A stretch of DNA of 21,941 nucleotides from NCBI GenBank assembly GCA_019649035.1, contig BMAT01002211.1:332333-354273 (forward strand), read 5' to 3'. Of this stretch, positions 9,319 to 20,333 are shown one piece after another; within the stretch, counting starts at the first letter, position 1; each line of letters starts with the position of its first letter. A model generated the notes under the pieces. That model had not been told where the DNA came from, made no database searches, and saw nothing but the letters and a program-made list of their open reading frames with translations. Position numbers and translations under genes: made by a program. This stretch comes from Elysia marginata (Eukaryota > Mollusca > Gastropoda > Plakobranchidae).

Positions 9319-9640
9319 CTAGCAAGCACTACATTCAATACACTTTTTATCTTCTACAACCGACTGCATAATAATCGCTTCCTTCAAATTGTCTTCGTTT
9401 GACTCAATGTTTTGGCCTTGAAGGTATTCCTTTATGTTTGGAAGTTGTTCCTTCCTGTTTGGGAATAGCTAGAAATCACACAGTACAGGGCCAGATTCGG
9501 AAATAAAGCAAGGACCTCAATACTAATACTTATACTGGCCCCACAGCTCTATGACAACTCGCAGAGTATATTGCACTGATGAGTTGTCGTGATGGAAGAT
9601 AACTTTGCATTGCAATAGTCCAGGCCGCTTTTTTTCGTTT
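9319..9640 (-). pseudogene. Decayed mariner-type (Tc1/mariner) transposase, C-terminal part
   Basis: Read on the minus strand, a first block has KKRPGLLQCKVIFHHDNSS, with the HHDN typical of the mariner catalytic region (usually LLHHDNAPxHT), and continues to a stop after VVIELWGQYKY. A second block in another frame reads GPVLCDF, a stop, then LFPNRKEQLPNIKEYLQ and GQNIESNEDNLKEA, matching the mariner pattern LAPCDFFLFPKLKEHLxGxxFxSDEEVKEA. It ends at a TAG at 9319-9321. At least one frameshift and two or more stop codons make it non-functional. Mariner transposases are about 345 residues long, so only the last third is visible. Degraded upstream sequence may extend to about 9850, but I could not follow it with confidence, nor find terminal inverted repeats. 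Confidence 0.72.
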
Positions 9641-10218
9641 TAAGCGGTCTCAATTTGTATTGCGAAACCACTTCGCACTACTGTTTATTTTAACCGTGAA
9701 TATTTTGTTCTTGCTTCCACCAGAGATGCAGAAGAACTAAGAATATTATTTTCTAATACGTGAATATGATATGAATAATCACATTGAGAAAGAATCCTTC
9801 TTGTCTCGTTTAGTCATTTTGGTTGGCCACAATGTGCTCAAAAAGCCATTATCAAAAAGTGAGCGCATTGCAGACCACTGTTCAACACTGATGCCTAAAC
9901 TGTGCATGGGGATTCCCACTTAATGTATTAATAATACTGCAACATTTCATTTTCTCAGATTCCACGTACAGTTTTGATTTTATTGAGTCCGGGAAGTCAG
10001 TTTTGGGATGGACCCTGTATAATATTAGTAAGGAAAAATGTTTCGGTCAGTGTAAAAATTAATTAGGTCCACCATTGAGGATAACTTTGCTCAAAAGTGA
10101 ACTGAAGCCTATGGCTAACCATGAAAAGCTGGACAGAGATTACCATAAACTTTTAAAACAAAGACACTAGTGTCATAGATCGCTTTTTGTCTTATAATTG
10201 GTCAGAGAAGGGAAGATG
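9641..10218. other. Probable degraded remainder of the mariner element, otherwise nothing
   Basis: No further transposase motif is secure. A patch near 9810-9850 contains possible remnants in the minus-strand frame, but stops are frequent. No gene is seen. Confidence 0.35.
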
Positions 10219-10292
10219 CCATGAGAAAACACTCTCAGAGGTATACAAGATATCGTCAGAGTGCCCTTTTGAAGGTAATTGCAGCGTATAAT
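10219..10292. repeat. Diverged direct repeat, left copy
   Basis: This segment aligns with 10719-10793 in the same direction. Shared landmarks are CATGAGA, GGTATACAAGATATCG versus GGTACACGAGACATCG, AGTGCC, and TTTTGAAGGTAATT versus TTTTAAAGGTGATT. Identity is roughly 70 percent by eye. The 425 bases between them hold no recognised gene. Confidence 0.6.
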
Positions 10293-10718
10293 GTTAAACT
10301 ATATATGGTCTTTAAATGTGTTGAGGGACAATTTTTTGTTTTTCGCAAAATTATAGTTTTCCACCATATCAAACGAATTTATCCCCAGAAAAAGCCGTGA
10401 AACCAAATGCAATAAAAAAAAAACACCATACTCCCTCATAAAGTCTAGTCCGTGGTAACTTTTTTCAAAACAAGCAATCTACACAAAATGGGGTTGAATG
10501 TTTAAAAAAATTGTATTAAGGTATTGGCAAAAAATAAGCACAAATACCTGATTCGAATAAACCAAGAACTGAATACAATATAACAAATGGCATCTTACGA
10601 GGAGGGTATCTTTGGTCTAAAGCACCCATTTAAAAGTTTTCAGTTCAAAAGTATCGTTATTTTTTTTAAAAAAGGTATTGCTTTTATATCAAAAGTTGTA
10701 CATTTTTCAGTAGAACTA

Positions 10719-10793
10719 CATGAGAGTGCCTTATAAGGGGTACACGAGACATCGCCGAAGTGCCATTTTAAAGGTGATTAAGCACATAAATAA
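10719..10793. repeat. Diverged direct repeat, right copy
   Basis: Partner of 10219-10292, offset by about 500 bp. The pair could be remnants of two copies of one dispersed repeat or an old segmental duplication. Confidence 0.6.
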
Positions 10794-11140
10794 GTTTTCC
10801 TTATGCGAGTAATACAATAGTCTGATTCGACAACTGCTTGAGCACCAAGATATTTAGACGCTAGTCCTTCACAGAAGCAACGCAATTAAATCATATTTAA
10901 AAAGTAACTGCTCCTCTCAAGACAAGGACGGTGGCTATTTTAGAGGATGTAATACTAATAGTAATATTTTTTATGCATTTATATTGCAAAGCTTTATATT
11001 TTTGTTTATTTTACACTCTTTTTACAACGGTGTTTAACTATACCTAAGGTAAAGTTATTTTGCGTTATTGCATGTATATGCGCCACCCTGCACTTTTAAG
11101 TAGATTTAGGAGTTCTAGAAGTGAAAAAAAAAATTAAAAG
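10794..11140. other. Non-coding stretch
   Basis: AT-rich with no gene or known repeat recognised. Confidence 0.45.
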
Positions 11141-11236
11141 TAATAACAATTATAATAATTATAATAATATTAATAATTCTGCTTCTTATCATTATTATCA
11201 TTTTTATTGTTGATATTATTATCATTATTATTATAG
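11141..11236. repeat. AAT-to-ATT switch tract (hairpin-prone microsatellite)
   Basis: A block of TAA/AAT triplets (11141-11176) is followed, after CTGCTTCTT, by a block of ATT/ATC triplets (11187-11236). The halves are partly complementary, so a long A/T stem is possible on one strand. Confidence 0.8.
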
Positions 11237-11589
11237 TTCCTATTCTTTTTTACAGATCAGAAAGTTTAACTTTCATGTCACTCAACAGAAAAAAAAACTC
11301 TTTTTGTGTATCGTTTGAGATCTTTAGAGTTACCTTTTAAGATAATCTTGCTCTTCAGTTTGTTGAGACCAGGTAACTGGTGTTATCTTTTCTGTATAGT
11401 TGGACCTGGAGGTCACAGGGCGTGCTAATGCGACTTGGTGAACGTTTTAGTTTCGTTTTGTTACAAATCTACAATGCGCGCATCTAATCAATGACATTCA
11501 ATGGTTACCGAGTACGACCGACATAGCAAGAACACCACAGACACACGTCCTGTGGCTTAGTTACTAAACTAGACCAAATCAGAGAGATT

Positions 11590-11899
11590 GGTTGGTAGGT
11601 TGTTTAAATTTCAACGTCTCTTTTCAACTACAAGGTTATATCAGAGATGGCGCTTGGGACAATTGAAAGCATACTGCCACACTCTGATGTAAGGAGCGCT
11701 TGCATACTTCACACCCAGTCACATTATCCTGACACCGGGCCGACCAGACTTAGCATCAAATCCATAATGCCAGACACTAGGGGGATCAGCTGCTAAAATA
11801 ATACCAATTTTAAAGTCCTTGGTTTGACTCGGCCAGGGATCGAACCTCGCACCTCCCGATCTCTGAGCGAGTGTCCTATCCGCTAGGCCACAGAGCCGG
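11590..11899 (-). mobile_element. SINE family A, copy 2 (minus strand)
   Basis: On the minus strand the head begins CCGGCTCTGTGGCCTAGCGG (intact A box), followed by the degenerate B box GGTTCGATCCCTGG (read from the complement of 11833-11846). The body reproduces the family blocks, including the AGCGCTCCTTACATCA and GTGGCAGTATGC regions. The 3' end shows AAACAACC-type tail sequence. No convincing target-site duplication was found, so the outer limits, especially the tail, are approximate. Confidence 0.88.
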
Positions 11900-13507
11900 T
11901 GTTAACTTTTAGAACTGTCAGCATCGTCCTTTTTTATCCTCTTAAGATGATTTGAAGGTAGCAACTTATCGAGTACATAAATATACCATTATTTTAAAAG
12001 AATTTAAATTGTTTATAGTTCTGGTATAAACAGATGTGACAGCTCTTGCCTTATTATTAATCCCTAAAAGGTACATTGCAGGCGAACGTTTCAATGTTTT
12101 TTTTATTTTGTCTCTTTTTTTAAACTAAAAGGTACAAGCAGGATCAAAGGTCAAAATGGCCCGTTAAAATTAAGCAACTGAGAGAGGCTTAGCATAGGAA
12201 AATTGTCTCTAAGCGCCGTGGAGGTATGACGAAGACTACGGTGTCTCTTTCAATGTCACAGAATGCTCCAGCCCATGCTCGAGTCAAGAAACTCTTCATA
12301 CTTTTACTTTCTTAGGTCTTTTAATCATTTTTCAACACAATGTAGTAAATTTTAATTCCCATTAACTTTAATTTAAAGCACACGTGTGCGAAGTATGAGT
12401 CAATTTGCCACCGACCCGATTGTAAACCATCTATTAAAACTTTTAAACAATTAATCATCATATTCTTATTTCTTTCATAATGGTACATTCACTAAAGACA
12501 GTGTTCATAAGAGGTAACTCTACTGTCTTGAAAAAATTAAAAAAAAAACTTTTAAAGATTTCCAGAACCAATAAGTTTTTAGATGGACCTAAAAGTTATT
12601 CAGTTATTTTTTACTTATAGTATAAAGTATAAAGATGCAATTATGAAATGCGCACATCTTGTCGCAGCCAGAGATACCAAAACTTGGACTACTGTTTTCA
12701 TGTTATCCAGTGTTCATAACGTCTCTAAAGATGAACAGCACCTAGAACATTGAAACCTCCAAAAAAATCGAATTTATACAATACTACTCACCAGTAAATA
12801 CTTAGTGAGTCTCCACTCTTGTAGCATGAATGTCCAAATTACTTGTTTGATTGAAAAAGATAAAAACAAATCAATTTGATATGCCACAATAGCTAACCGT
12901 TCTGGGTTGACGACAAAATAGTGTATGGTTATGAATCTCAAGCGCGCTAGTCAAAACGGGGCTGTGTGTTACTGTGAGACAGGAGAGGTTGGGGGAAAGG
13001 GGACATACAACCGGTATAATTTACCACAACTATCATAATTCTAACTAGAACTAGATCTACCATCTAGCAACAGCTGACACCAGCTTAGTTCACCAGGCAT
13101 GCACTCATCCCCGAGGCCAGTGAGAGCAGTTAGGCTGAATCCTTGTTACTTACTACGAGTATTATCGTACGCTACTACATGATGCTATTGATTCATTTTC
13201 TAATAATATTATTATTGTATGGATATAAATCTTTTCTTCAGTCGGAGCTAGGACAAAGTCGATCTCATTGTATATAGTTTAAGATAACAAGATGGGGGGG
13301 TTTACAAAGTAGTGCGGAGTTTAAAAAGGATCACTCGGGTAGAAAACAGATGTACACCTTATGTACAACATGTGACTCTCATAACCTCAACATTTCTTCC
13401 TCGCAAAATGTAAAGAGATTTGCATCTGAAAAAAATGTACTTTTTCAGAATACAATTGCAAATCACACATAGCGCTCCAACAATTAGCACAGCACTTATA
13501 AAATCAA
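11900..13507. other. Non-coding stretch
   Basis: About 1.6 kb of AT-rich sequence without a recognisable gene. The slightly G-rich patch at 12950-13010 and a TCTAGA-type cluster near 13045-13070 match no known element. Confidence 0.45.
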
Positions 13508-13580
13508 CCTAACCTTACGTAAAAAAATCGGAGAGATGCATTAAGCAATACAAATTAAATTTTTTTAGGTAAGGATTAGG
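13508..13580. repeat. Inverted repeat, ~21 bp arms
   Basis: CCTAACCTTACGTAAAAAAAT (13508-13528) is the near-exact reverse complement of 13559-13580, with one mismatch and one single-base gap; the spacer is 30 bases. The left-arm motif CAACCTAACCTTAC recurs at about 17414-17427, where it is followed by ATTAGG, so both may derive from a common small element. Confidence 0.75.
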
Positions 13581-14542
13581 CTCAACTCAAAATAATGTCA
13601 TACAAAACCTTGTGGTTATCACGTTGCGAATTACAGCATTACCAGTGAAAGTTCTATACAGACAAGGAAATTAACGCTTATAAAGCGATATAATGTAATT
13701 GTTTTTGGAAGAATAGTCTCACCTAATTATAACTGTATTATATACACAGCCCATGGCAATGATAGGAGAAGTTGTAGCAGTAAGTAGCTGATTCGCATAA
13801 ATCGAAGATGACACACATCCTGAAAGCGATACGTTTTTTTTTTCAAAGAACAGACTCACGCAAAATACAGCGGTTACAAAGTTTGAACAATTTATAGTTT
13901 TTCTTTTCTACAACAGCACAAAAAGCACCATTTTATACTCCGTAATATACATTCATGTTGCGCTCTATCTTGCCCAAGAATCAGCATCAACTTTGTAAAG
14001 TAAAACTAAAAGTACAGAAATAAGGACTTTGTGTAATTAAAATAAAATAATTATTGAGGAAAAAAACCGCGTGCCATCACATGTAACAAGAATTTCACTA
14101 CGCATGAAATCATTATTTTAAATTATAAAGCAATTAAAGGAGGGGTCTTCTAAAAATTCCAGTATTTGCACTTTATTTAAAATCAGAGTCACGCCTTGGA
14201 CATGGTTCTTGATATTGAGATAAAAAAAACGAATAAACACGTTTTCAACCAGGTATTGGTGGGAACAGCCTCTCTATGCCATGATATAATGTGTGCTTTT
14301 CAAAGGCATATAGAAGAAATGAGATATTTTTCTTTATTTACTCTTAAATTCAAATAAAAATTGCAAATACCGAGTTTAAAAAACCGCTCTTTAATATTAT
14401 GTTTTAGGGAATATAAGAAAATAACTTAATATGGTTCACAATATTCACGGCTTTATAGATTATGAGATAAGATGTGGTTTAACAAAGCCTATTAACATTG
14501 ATGTTTAAGTGAATACACCCAAAATGTAGATGCACTACATGT
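13581..14542. other. Non-coding stretch
   Basis: No gene or repeat family recognised. The sequence is AT-rich and full of stops in all frames. Confidence 0.45.
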
Positions 14543-14552
14543 CTAAACGTCA

Positions 14553-14850
14553 GGACTGGCTCTGTGGCCTAGCGGTAAGACACTCGCTCAGAGGTCGGGA
14601 GGTGCGTGGTTCAATCCCCGGCCGAGTCAAACCAAGGACTTTAAAACTGGTATTAGCAGCTGATCCGCCTAGTGTCTGGCAGTATGGATTTAGTACTAAG
14701 TCTGGTCGGCCCGGTTTCAAGATAATGTGACTGGGTGTGGTGTATGCAACATCACAGTGTGGCAGCACGCTTTCAATTGTTCCAAGCGCTGTCTCTGATA
14801 TAACCTTGCAGTTGAAAAAAGGCGTTAAAATTCAAATAACCTAACCTAAC
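14553..14850 (+). mobile_element. SINE family A, copy 3
   Basis: The head GGCTCTGTGGCCTAGCGGTA has an intact A box; the B box is GGTTCAATCCC. The body matches the other copies but has lost the segment containing AAGCGCTCCT. The tail is a short (CCTAA)n run. A 10 bp target-site duplication, CTAAACGTCA, flanks it at 14543-14552 and 14851-14860. Open frames on either strand within it are by-products of the SINE. Confidence 0.93.
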
Positions 14851-14860
14851 CTAAACGTCA

Positions 14861-16141
14861 TGATTATGATAAGAGCAAAACATTGTCTTTTATTGCATAT
14901 TTTTCCCCTTATAACGAAGGTATTACAGTTGGAAGAAGAAACCTAGTAAAAACTGGCATCAGCTTTGCTGAACAATATTGTTATAAAAAGATAAAGCTTA
15001 TGAAAAGCATAATAATAAAAGAATAAAAATACGCGCAATAAATTGTACGAAGGACTTGTAGCTGTGGATGTTCCAATTATTGCAAACAAACTTTACTGCG
15101 CCTAGAATAAACATTGCAGGCACCCACAAGCGCAGTCAGTAATGATAGAAAGATTTAGATAATCAAATTATCAGTTGATTGAAGTAGGCTTTAAACGAAA
15201 ATGGATGAAAATGCAAACCTTCGGAATAATTCAAACTGTCGACTTAGGGTACCTTCGGTACTTGCCCCCTCAAATCAACAACAAAAAATAGCTAAATACC
15301 GCCACGACGTAATTTAAAAAAAAGGAGCTACATGACGTATGTCTTTGCTGAGCCTGCCAACGTAACTTGCTAACTTTTAACAGGAAGACCAAAATACACA
15401 GAAAAAGGGAAGCATTGAATCCGGAAGTACGCTAACCCTTATCCATATAGACACTAAACACCAGAAAACGAATCATAACATTTTTAGTTATGTTTCATGT
15501 AAATAATTCTTTTCGAAATTAGAATAATACTAACAGGCAGGCATGCTTCGACCATTTTTACCTAAAGCCGACTTCCACCTACCTGCTAGTTCACTAAATG
15601 TTTCAATCATAACCAACTTGACATAACATGACGAAATAAAACAAGCTTAGAAATATAAGGAGATTAAAGGGATTGTGAAATGTTGATGTGTAAGTTATCA
15701 GATAAGTTCATGGCTTTGGCGAATTACTCCATAGGTAAAGCCGTGCTCGACTAGACCAACCCGTGGAACATACGAAATACGAGTATACATCTTTAATACG
15801 AGTAAAGATATGATGCATTTTAAGACAACCATTGCGCCGAGTGATTGGCAGCAACTTTGTTATAAATGATAAAACACGAAAGAAAAAAAATGATATGTAT
15901 ATCAAACACATGCTGGTTAATTTTCAGACAAATTTTACATACATCAAATTAAAAAAAAAAACCAAAAGGCAAACAGGGAGCATACTTGTGATTTAAACAA
16001 TACCAATTTAATGACAGACTGTTTTTACTGTAACTGAAAAAAGTCATTTTTACTCTTTCCTTTGTCCTTGTTTAACACTCGTACTATCTGCCTGCAAAAT
16101 TTGTGTCCTTAGCAACAAATTTCGTTTATAAGACGCTCCCT
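14861..16141. other. Non-coding stretch
   Basis: AT-rich sequence without a recognised gene. Short open frames have no protein-like features. Confidence 0.45.
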
Positions 16142-16197
16142 GACACAATAATGGAAAAGAAAGATAGGACAGAGGAAGAGACATTCGTAGAAAAAAG

Positions 16198-16224
16198 TGA
16201 GAGAGAGACAGAGACAGAGTGAGT

Positions 16225-16272
<48 letters not shown>

Positions 16273-16308
16273 GACAGACAGGTAGACAGACAGAGAGACA
16301 GAGAGATG
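16198..16308. repeat. GA / GACA microsatellite
   Basis: A compound repeat: GA with GACA interruptions, a GAGT run, a pure (GA)n block at about 16229-16264, then GACA/GATA variants. The Ser/Leu-rich open frames on the minus strand here are repeat artefacts. Confidence 0.95.
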
Positions 16309-16441
16309 CAAAGAGGCAGTTGGACTTATTCATGTGAGCAACAAAGCAAGCGTAGGGAAAGTTGATAAGCTAACATCAAGTAAAATAATTGCACTCACCC
16401 AGATGTGTATGATACACAACCACCTGCTGCAAAGCGGTGAG

Positions 16442-17332
16442 AAGTTTTAGATAGATAGATGTCACCGTGCAAGCATTCCCGGGAAGAATACGGGACAGCG
16501 TGGCGGAGTGGTTAGCGTGTCGGACTCAAGATCTGGAGGTCGCGGGTTCGATTCCCGACCATGCCATGTTGCAATTGCCTTGGGAAAGCAATTTACCTTA
16601 ACTTTCCCCAGTCCACCCACCTGTAAAATGGGTACCCAGCTACAGGCTTCAAATGTACTGGTCTGCTGGGGCATGAGTGGCGCTGCTCTGTTGCGACACA
16701 GTTACGCTGAGTAATGAAGAAAAATTACCCGAAAGGGATTTATGCAGTGTATGAAAAATGGGTTCGCAGACAATGTGGAGAACAATTTTATTGGCCATCA
16801 TGTAAAAGCGGAAACGGGAGTGTCGCCGTTAATGATGAAGAAAAGTTGTTCGCAAAATGAAAGCTAACAATCATGCAGCACCCATTTATCAGCTTCTGGG
16901 AACAATCCAAGTTGCAGTATCTCTAAATAATGTTTACACTGCAGATACTGCACTTTTATTGCCCCGGAGGAGAAATCTCTCCTCTTAAATACGGAAAAAG
17001 TGAAGCGGAACTTCGAACTCTTTAAAATAATTGTTAGTGCTGCTCTATGATTGAGGATTCACAAAAACAAGTATCTGCTAATTAAGATTTGCTTTGCCGC
17101 TTGAGAGTCTAAACCGGTAATTTTGATGTTTCTGGTTCACTGCATTAAAAACATCGGCCTGCATATAATTGTAAGCGCTTTAGCTCCCTTGGTAATTTCT
17201 CTTCGTTATCTTAACATACTTTCTCATATATTCTCCAATATCAGTTCTCCTTATTAGGCCCTACTTCTAATTTTTACATTGTTTATTCTTCCCGGGAATG
17301 CGTGCAAAGTGAAATCTATATATCGATAACTT
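16442..17332. mobile_element. Probable inverted-repeat DNA element carrying a nested SINE B
   Basis: The 49 bases at 16442-16490 match the reverse complement of 17284-17332 at 42 of 49 positions with no gap. The inner 18 bases (GCATTCCCGGGAAGAATA on the left) are identical. The arms enclose about 790 bp, of which 16497-16757 is SINE B copy 2. The remaining interior has no transposase. Two smaller inverted pairs lie inside, GCAGTATCT/AGATACTGC at 16914-16951 and a GGAGA/TCTCC hairpin near 16967-16983. The arrangement fits a non-autonomous terminal-inverted-repeat element that later received a SINE, but no flanking target duplication is clear. It could instead be two opposed copies of one small repeat. 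Confidence 0.65.
16497..16757 (+). mobile_element. SINE family B, copy 2 (tRNA-Leu-like head)
   Basis: The head is nearly a complete tRNA: A box GTGGCGGAGTGGTTAGCG, anticodon-region GGACTCAAGATCTGG (CAA in the anticodon position, resembling tRNA-Leu), and B box GGGTTCGATTCCC, closing with ACCATGCC. The body shares its blocks with copy 1 but lacks about 50 bases after CAGCTACAGGC. The join carries a GGC microhomology, suggesting a simple deletion. It begins only six bases inside the left arm of the inverted-repeat element. Confidence 0.9.
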
Positions 17333-17901
17333 TTCCAGGAAATACCCCCAATGTATGAGGGTTTTTTCACATGTGACCAGTTCAGTCACCTCAGAAATTT
17401 CTTCTTTTACACAACCTAACCTTACTCAGGATTAGGGTTTGAAAAGCTGGTGGCTAGAGTGGAATAGACTAAAGAGTCGAGAAAGTGGAGAGTAAGAGTA
17501 GGGAGGATGGAGAGAAAAAGTGGAGATAAGGAAGAGAGGTACAGGTAGTACAAAGGGAATGCGCAAGAGATAAGAACATTTTTGTCTGCATCATCTTTTT
17601 CCTTTAATGTGAGATATAGCGAGTTTGAGTTAATTGTGCCACGTATTACTTCCGTGTTTTGGTAATTGCAACAGACATTTTATTCATAACTTATTAAAGT
17701 TTATCTAAATTTGCTGCGTCATAGCTTTGGTGTTTCTGAAAGTTTACAACCAACTGTGTCGAACCACGTCCGTCAAAAGACACAATCTAAATGGTCAAAA
17801 AGTGGCCTTCACCTTTTAAAAATAAAAAAAATCGGTAGACAGAGCCTAGGAAACACTGCTGCAACGTCAGAAAACATGACAAGGAGAGCCTAGACCGGAA
17901 G
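17333..17901. repeat. Non-coding stretch with a purine-rich tract
   Basis: About 17455-17580 is strongly A/G-biased on the plus strand, similar in style to 4983-5160. No gene is recognised; the open frame at 17711-17893 has no identifiable features. Confidence 0.55.
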
Positions 17902-18084
17902 AAAACAAGCCACGCAAAACCTAATCATGATAAATCTAGGCCTAATTTAGACTCTATGTCAAGATACTTTTTAAGCGCCGATAAAAATCTATATTAATTT
18001 CTAGATCTAAGTCATATTTTTAGACACTTGAACAAGATTCTAGATGTAGATCGGGTCTAGATTAAACCTAATGCAGAATTTAAC
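17902..18084. repeat. Diverged tandem duplication, unit 1
   Basis: The unit begins AAAACAAGCCACGCAAAACC and ends GAATTTAAC. It is followed directly by a second copy. Shared landmarks with unit 2 include TTTCTAGATCTA-GTCATAT, TAGACACTTGA or its variant CAGACACTTGA, and GGTTCTAGAT-type sequence. TCTAGATC motifs are frequent. Confidence 0.75.
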
Positions 18085-18250
18085 AAAACAAGACACGCAA
18101 ACCCTATGCTAGTTCCTGGTCAAGTTTATACCCCAGCTGAAAAAGGTTATCTTTTACGCCTAGATATAAATCGAGCTTTATTTCTAGATCTATGTCATAT
18201 ATTCAGACACTTGATCTAGGTTCTAGATTATACCTGAGGGAGAATTTAAC
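18085..18250. repeat. Diverged tandem duplication, unit 2
   Basis: The second copy begins AAAACAAGACACGCAAACCC and ends GAATTTAAC, about 17 bp shorter than unit 1 through small deletions. Divergence suggests an old duplication or two members of a dispersed AGATCT-rich repeat. Confidence 0.75.
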
Positions 18251-18591
18251 CAACGAATTAGGAAAGAGTGGGAAGCTACAATTCAATTGCGTATATTTTT
18301 CCGCCTGTCGATCTTTTTTTTTTCGTGGCGTGTAAAAGTCTACCTGAGTATGGCTTTCAGTCAATATTGTGCGGTGTGTGTGAGTGCAATAGGACTAAAA
18401 TACATCTTGAAAAAAAAACAAAGAGAAGGAAAGACTATCATTTACATTATTGTATGGGTTTGCAAATTTTTTAAAATTAATAGTTGTAGACTTTGTGAGC
18501 TGATCTTTGACTTATATCTCTCGGCCCAACTAGATGTCTCAACAAAAAGAATAAACCCTTTCTGGTCCTTGCTTTCGTGTTGACTGTCAGA
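18251..18591. other. Non-coding stretch
   Basis: Open frames of 68 and 98 codons overlap here in different frames; neither shows recognisable domains, and I regard them as chance. Confidence 0.4.
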
Positions 18592-18600
18592 TTATCCTAC

Positions 18601-18904
18601 TGTTGTTGGTTGTTTGAATTTTAACCTCTCTTTTCAACTACAAGGTTTTACCAGAGACGGCGCTGGGGACAATTGAAAGCGTGCTGCCATACTGCCATGT
18701 AAGGAGCGCTTGCATACACCACACCCAGTCACATTAACCTGACACCGGGCCGACCAGACTTAGCACTAAATCCATAATGCCAGACACTAGGCGGATCAGC
18801 TGCTAATACCAATTTTAAAGTCCTTGGCTTGACTCGGCCGGGGATCGAACCACGCACAATCCGATCTCTGAGTGAGTGTCTTACCGCTAGGCCACAGAGG
18901 TGGT
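18601..18904 (-). mobile_element. SINE family A, copy 4 (minus strand)
   Basis: On the minus strand the head reads CCTCTGTGGCCTAGCGGTAA with an intact A box, and the B box region is GGTTCGATCCCCGG. The body matches the other copies and keeps the AGCGCTCCTTACAT segment. The tail ends in AAACAACCAACAACA. A 9 bp target-site duplication, TTATCCTAC, flanks it at 18592-18600 and 18905-18913. Confidence 0.93.
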
Positions 18905-18913
18905 TTATCCTAC

Positions 18914-20324
18914 AGTAGCACCACGATCGAGGGACCACCTGATTGTAAAAAAGGCAATAAGGCCTTGACATGTATACATCAATGATGAATAATGTTGCGA
19001 CTTTTATTCTATTTTACTCACACAGTGCTGGTAAAGACATACTTGCATTATTTTGATTCACGTCCTAGCTGGACACTGTTGGTGTCTATTTACGTGTTGG
19101 GTTCATGCCCGCCATCCTTTCTCCACTTCAACATTGACGTGCGGTGGTTTTCCTCGTACTCTCACCCCTCACAGTCACGTTAATGGTTTGATCGCGTGTT
19201 ACTGGATTACCATAGTCAGTTATACCTGATGGTCAGCACACCCCCCCCCCCCCNCCGCCTCTCCCATTGATTGTTCTGCTACAAGGGCGCCCAGAGCGCA
19301 TGACTATCATTATCCGCTATCGTAATGTCAACGCGACCGTCTCGCAGGTTATCACTACGTCCATTTACGTATAGGATACAACTATATTATTTTTGTACTC
19401 TCACTCATAAAAGAAGTAATATTATCTAAACTTGCATATTTTTGCGAAGATAAGATGATTGGGTTTTTTTTTTGCACGCCTATATTGGGTTTCAGCGCGC
19501 TAATGAACCTATTGGTTGGGTTTTTAATTTACTGCATGGCAAGCTAAGCCGCTTATATGATCACTTGTATCCTTAATGCTTTCTGGAAAAGCGATTTTTT
19601 TTCTTTTGAGGCAGGAAAACATCAACATTGTTGGCTACGATTGCAGCTGGAGCGCATCGCCTACAAGCACACAAGTGGCATAATTATCTCGATTGAAACA
19701 TTAAGCCAATAGGGGGGACATAAAATTTTAGCCTAGACTCATTAGAGACATTTTTATCCTTAGGGCTTCGTTTAGTGTTACTTGATGCATTTATTCGCCC
19801 AACACTTTAGATAGACTTCTAATATCTATCTCTAAATGACTCCAGCCCAGCTAACTTTAAACCTATACCCTTTCCGTTTTTCTAAATAGACCCCCATAGT
19901 TAGTAGCATAATTCATTAAAGATCATCATCAAATCGTGCTAAAACATAAAATTAATAATTTGCGATTGAAACTCACTATTTTTCACATTTCAAAGAAATT
20001 GATTATAAGATTTACTTCCCCATCGCTGACTGCCAAAAAAATGCAGTCATCAAACGGATAAATTTCAACAAATTAATCACTGTGCTGAAAATGTTCTAAG
20101 GTGTTGGCTTCACTAACTATCAATACAATTAAGCAAAACGTATAGTTTGTAACAAGTTTCTGTAATAGAAACCGTGAACCTCAAACCTTAAAAATCGTCT
20201 TCTGCTCCCTATCGCGTAATATATGAGATCAACATATTCAGCTGCTGGTATTTGTTTCATTGTACCCGATAAAGCTGTGGAGAGAGATGGACATTTTAAG
20301 CTTTAATGATAGCTCATCGATTCA
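18914..20324. other. Non-coding stretch
   Basis: No gene recognised. The 19040-19190 region is richer in G and C, and an open frame runs through it (18992-19183), but it has no identifiable domain. It contains the poly-C tract at 19241. Confidence 0.4.
19241..19256. repeat. Poly-C tract with one ambiguous base
   Basis: Thirteen C, an N at 19254, then two more C. The ambiguity most likely reflects difficulty sequencing the homopolymer. Confidence 0.95.
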
Positions 20325-20333
20325 AATTAACAG

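Noticed and set aside
14530-14768. Open frames on both strands with sequence such as GLAVRHSLRGREVRGSIPGR
   Set aside because: They lie within SINE A and the same peptide pattern recurs in another copy (18729-18971), so they are repeat by-products.
16109-16333. Ser/Leu-rich open frames on the minus strand
   Set aside because: They come from the GA microsatellite.
16497-16570. A functional tRNA-Leu gene
   Set aside because: The tRNA-like sequence is joined to a SINE body also found at 6931-7240, so it is a SINE head and not a stand-alone tRNA.
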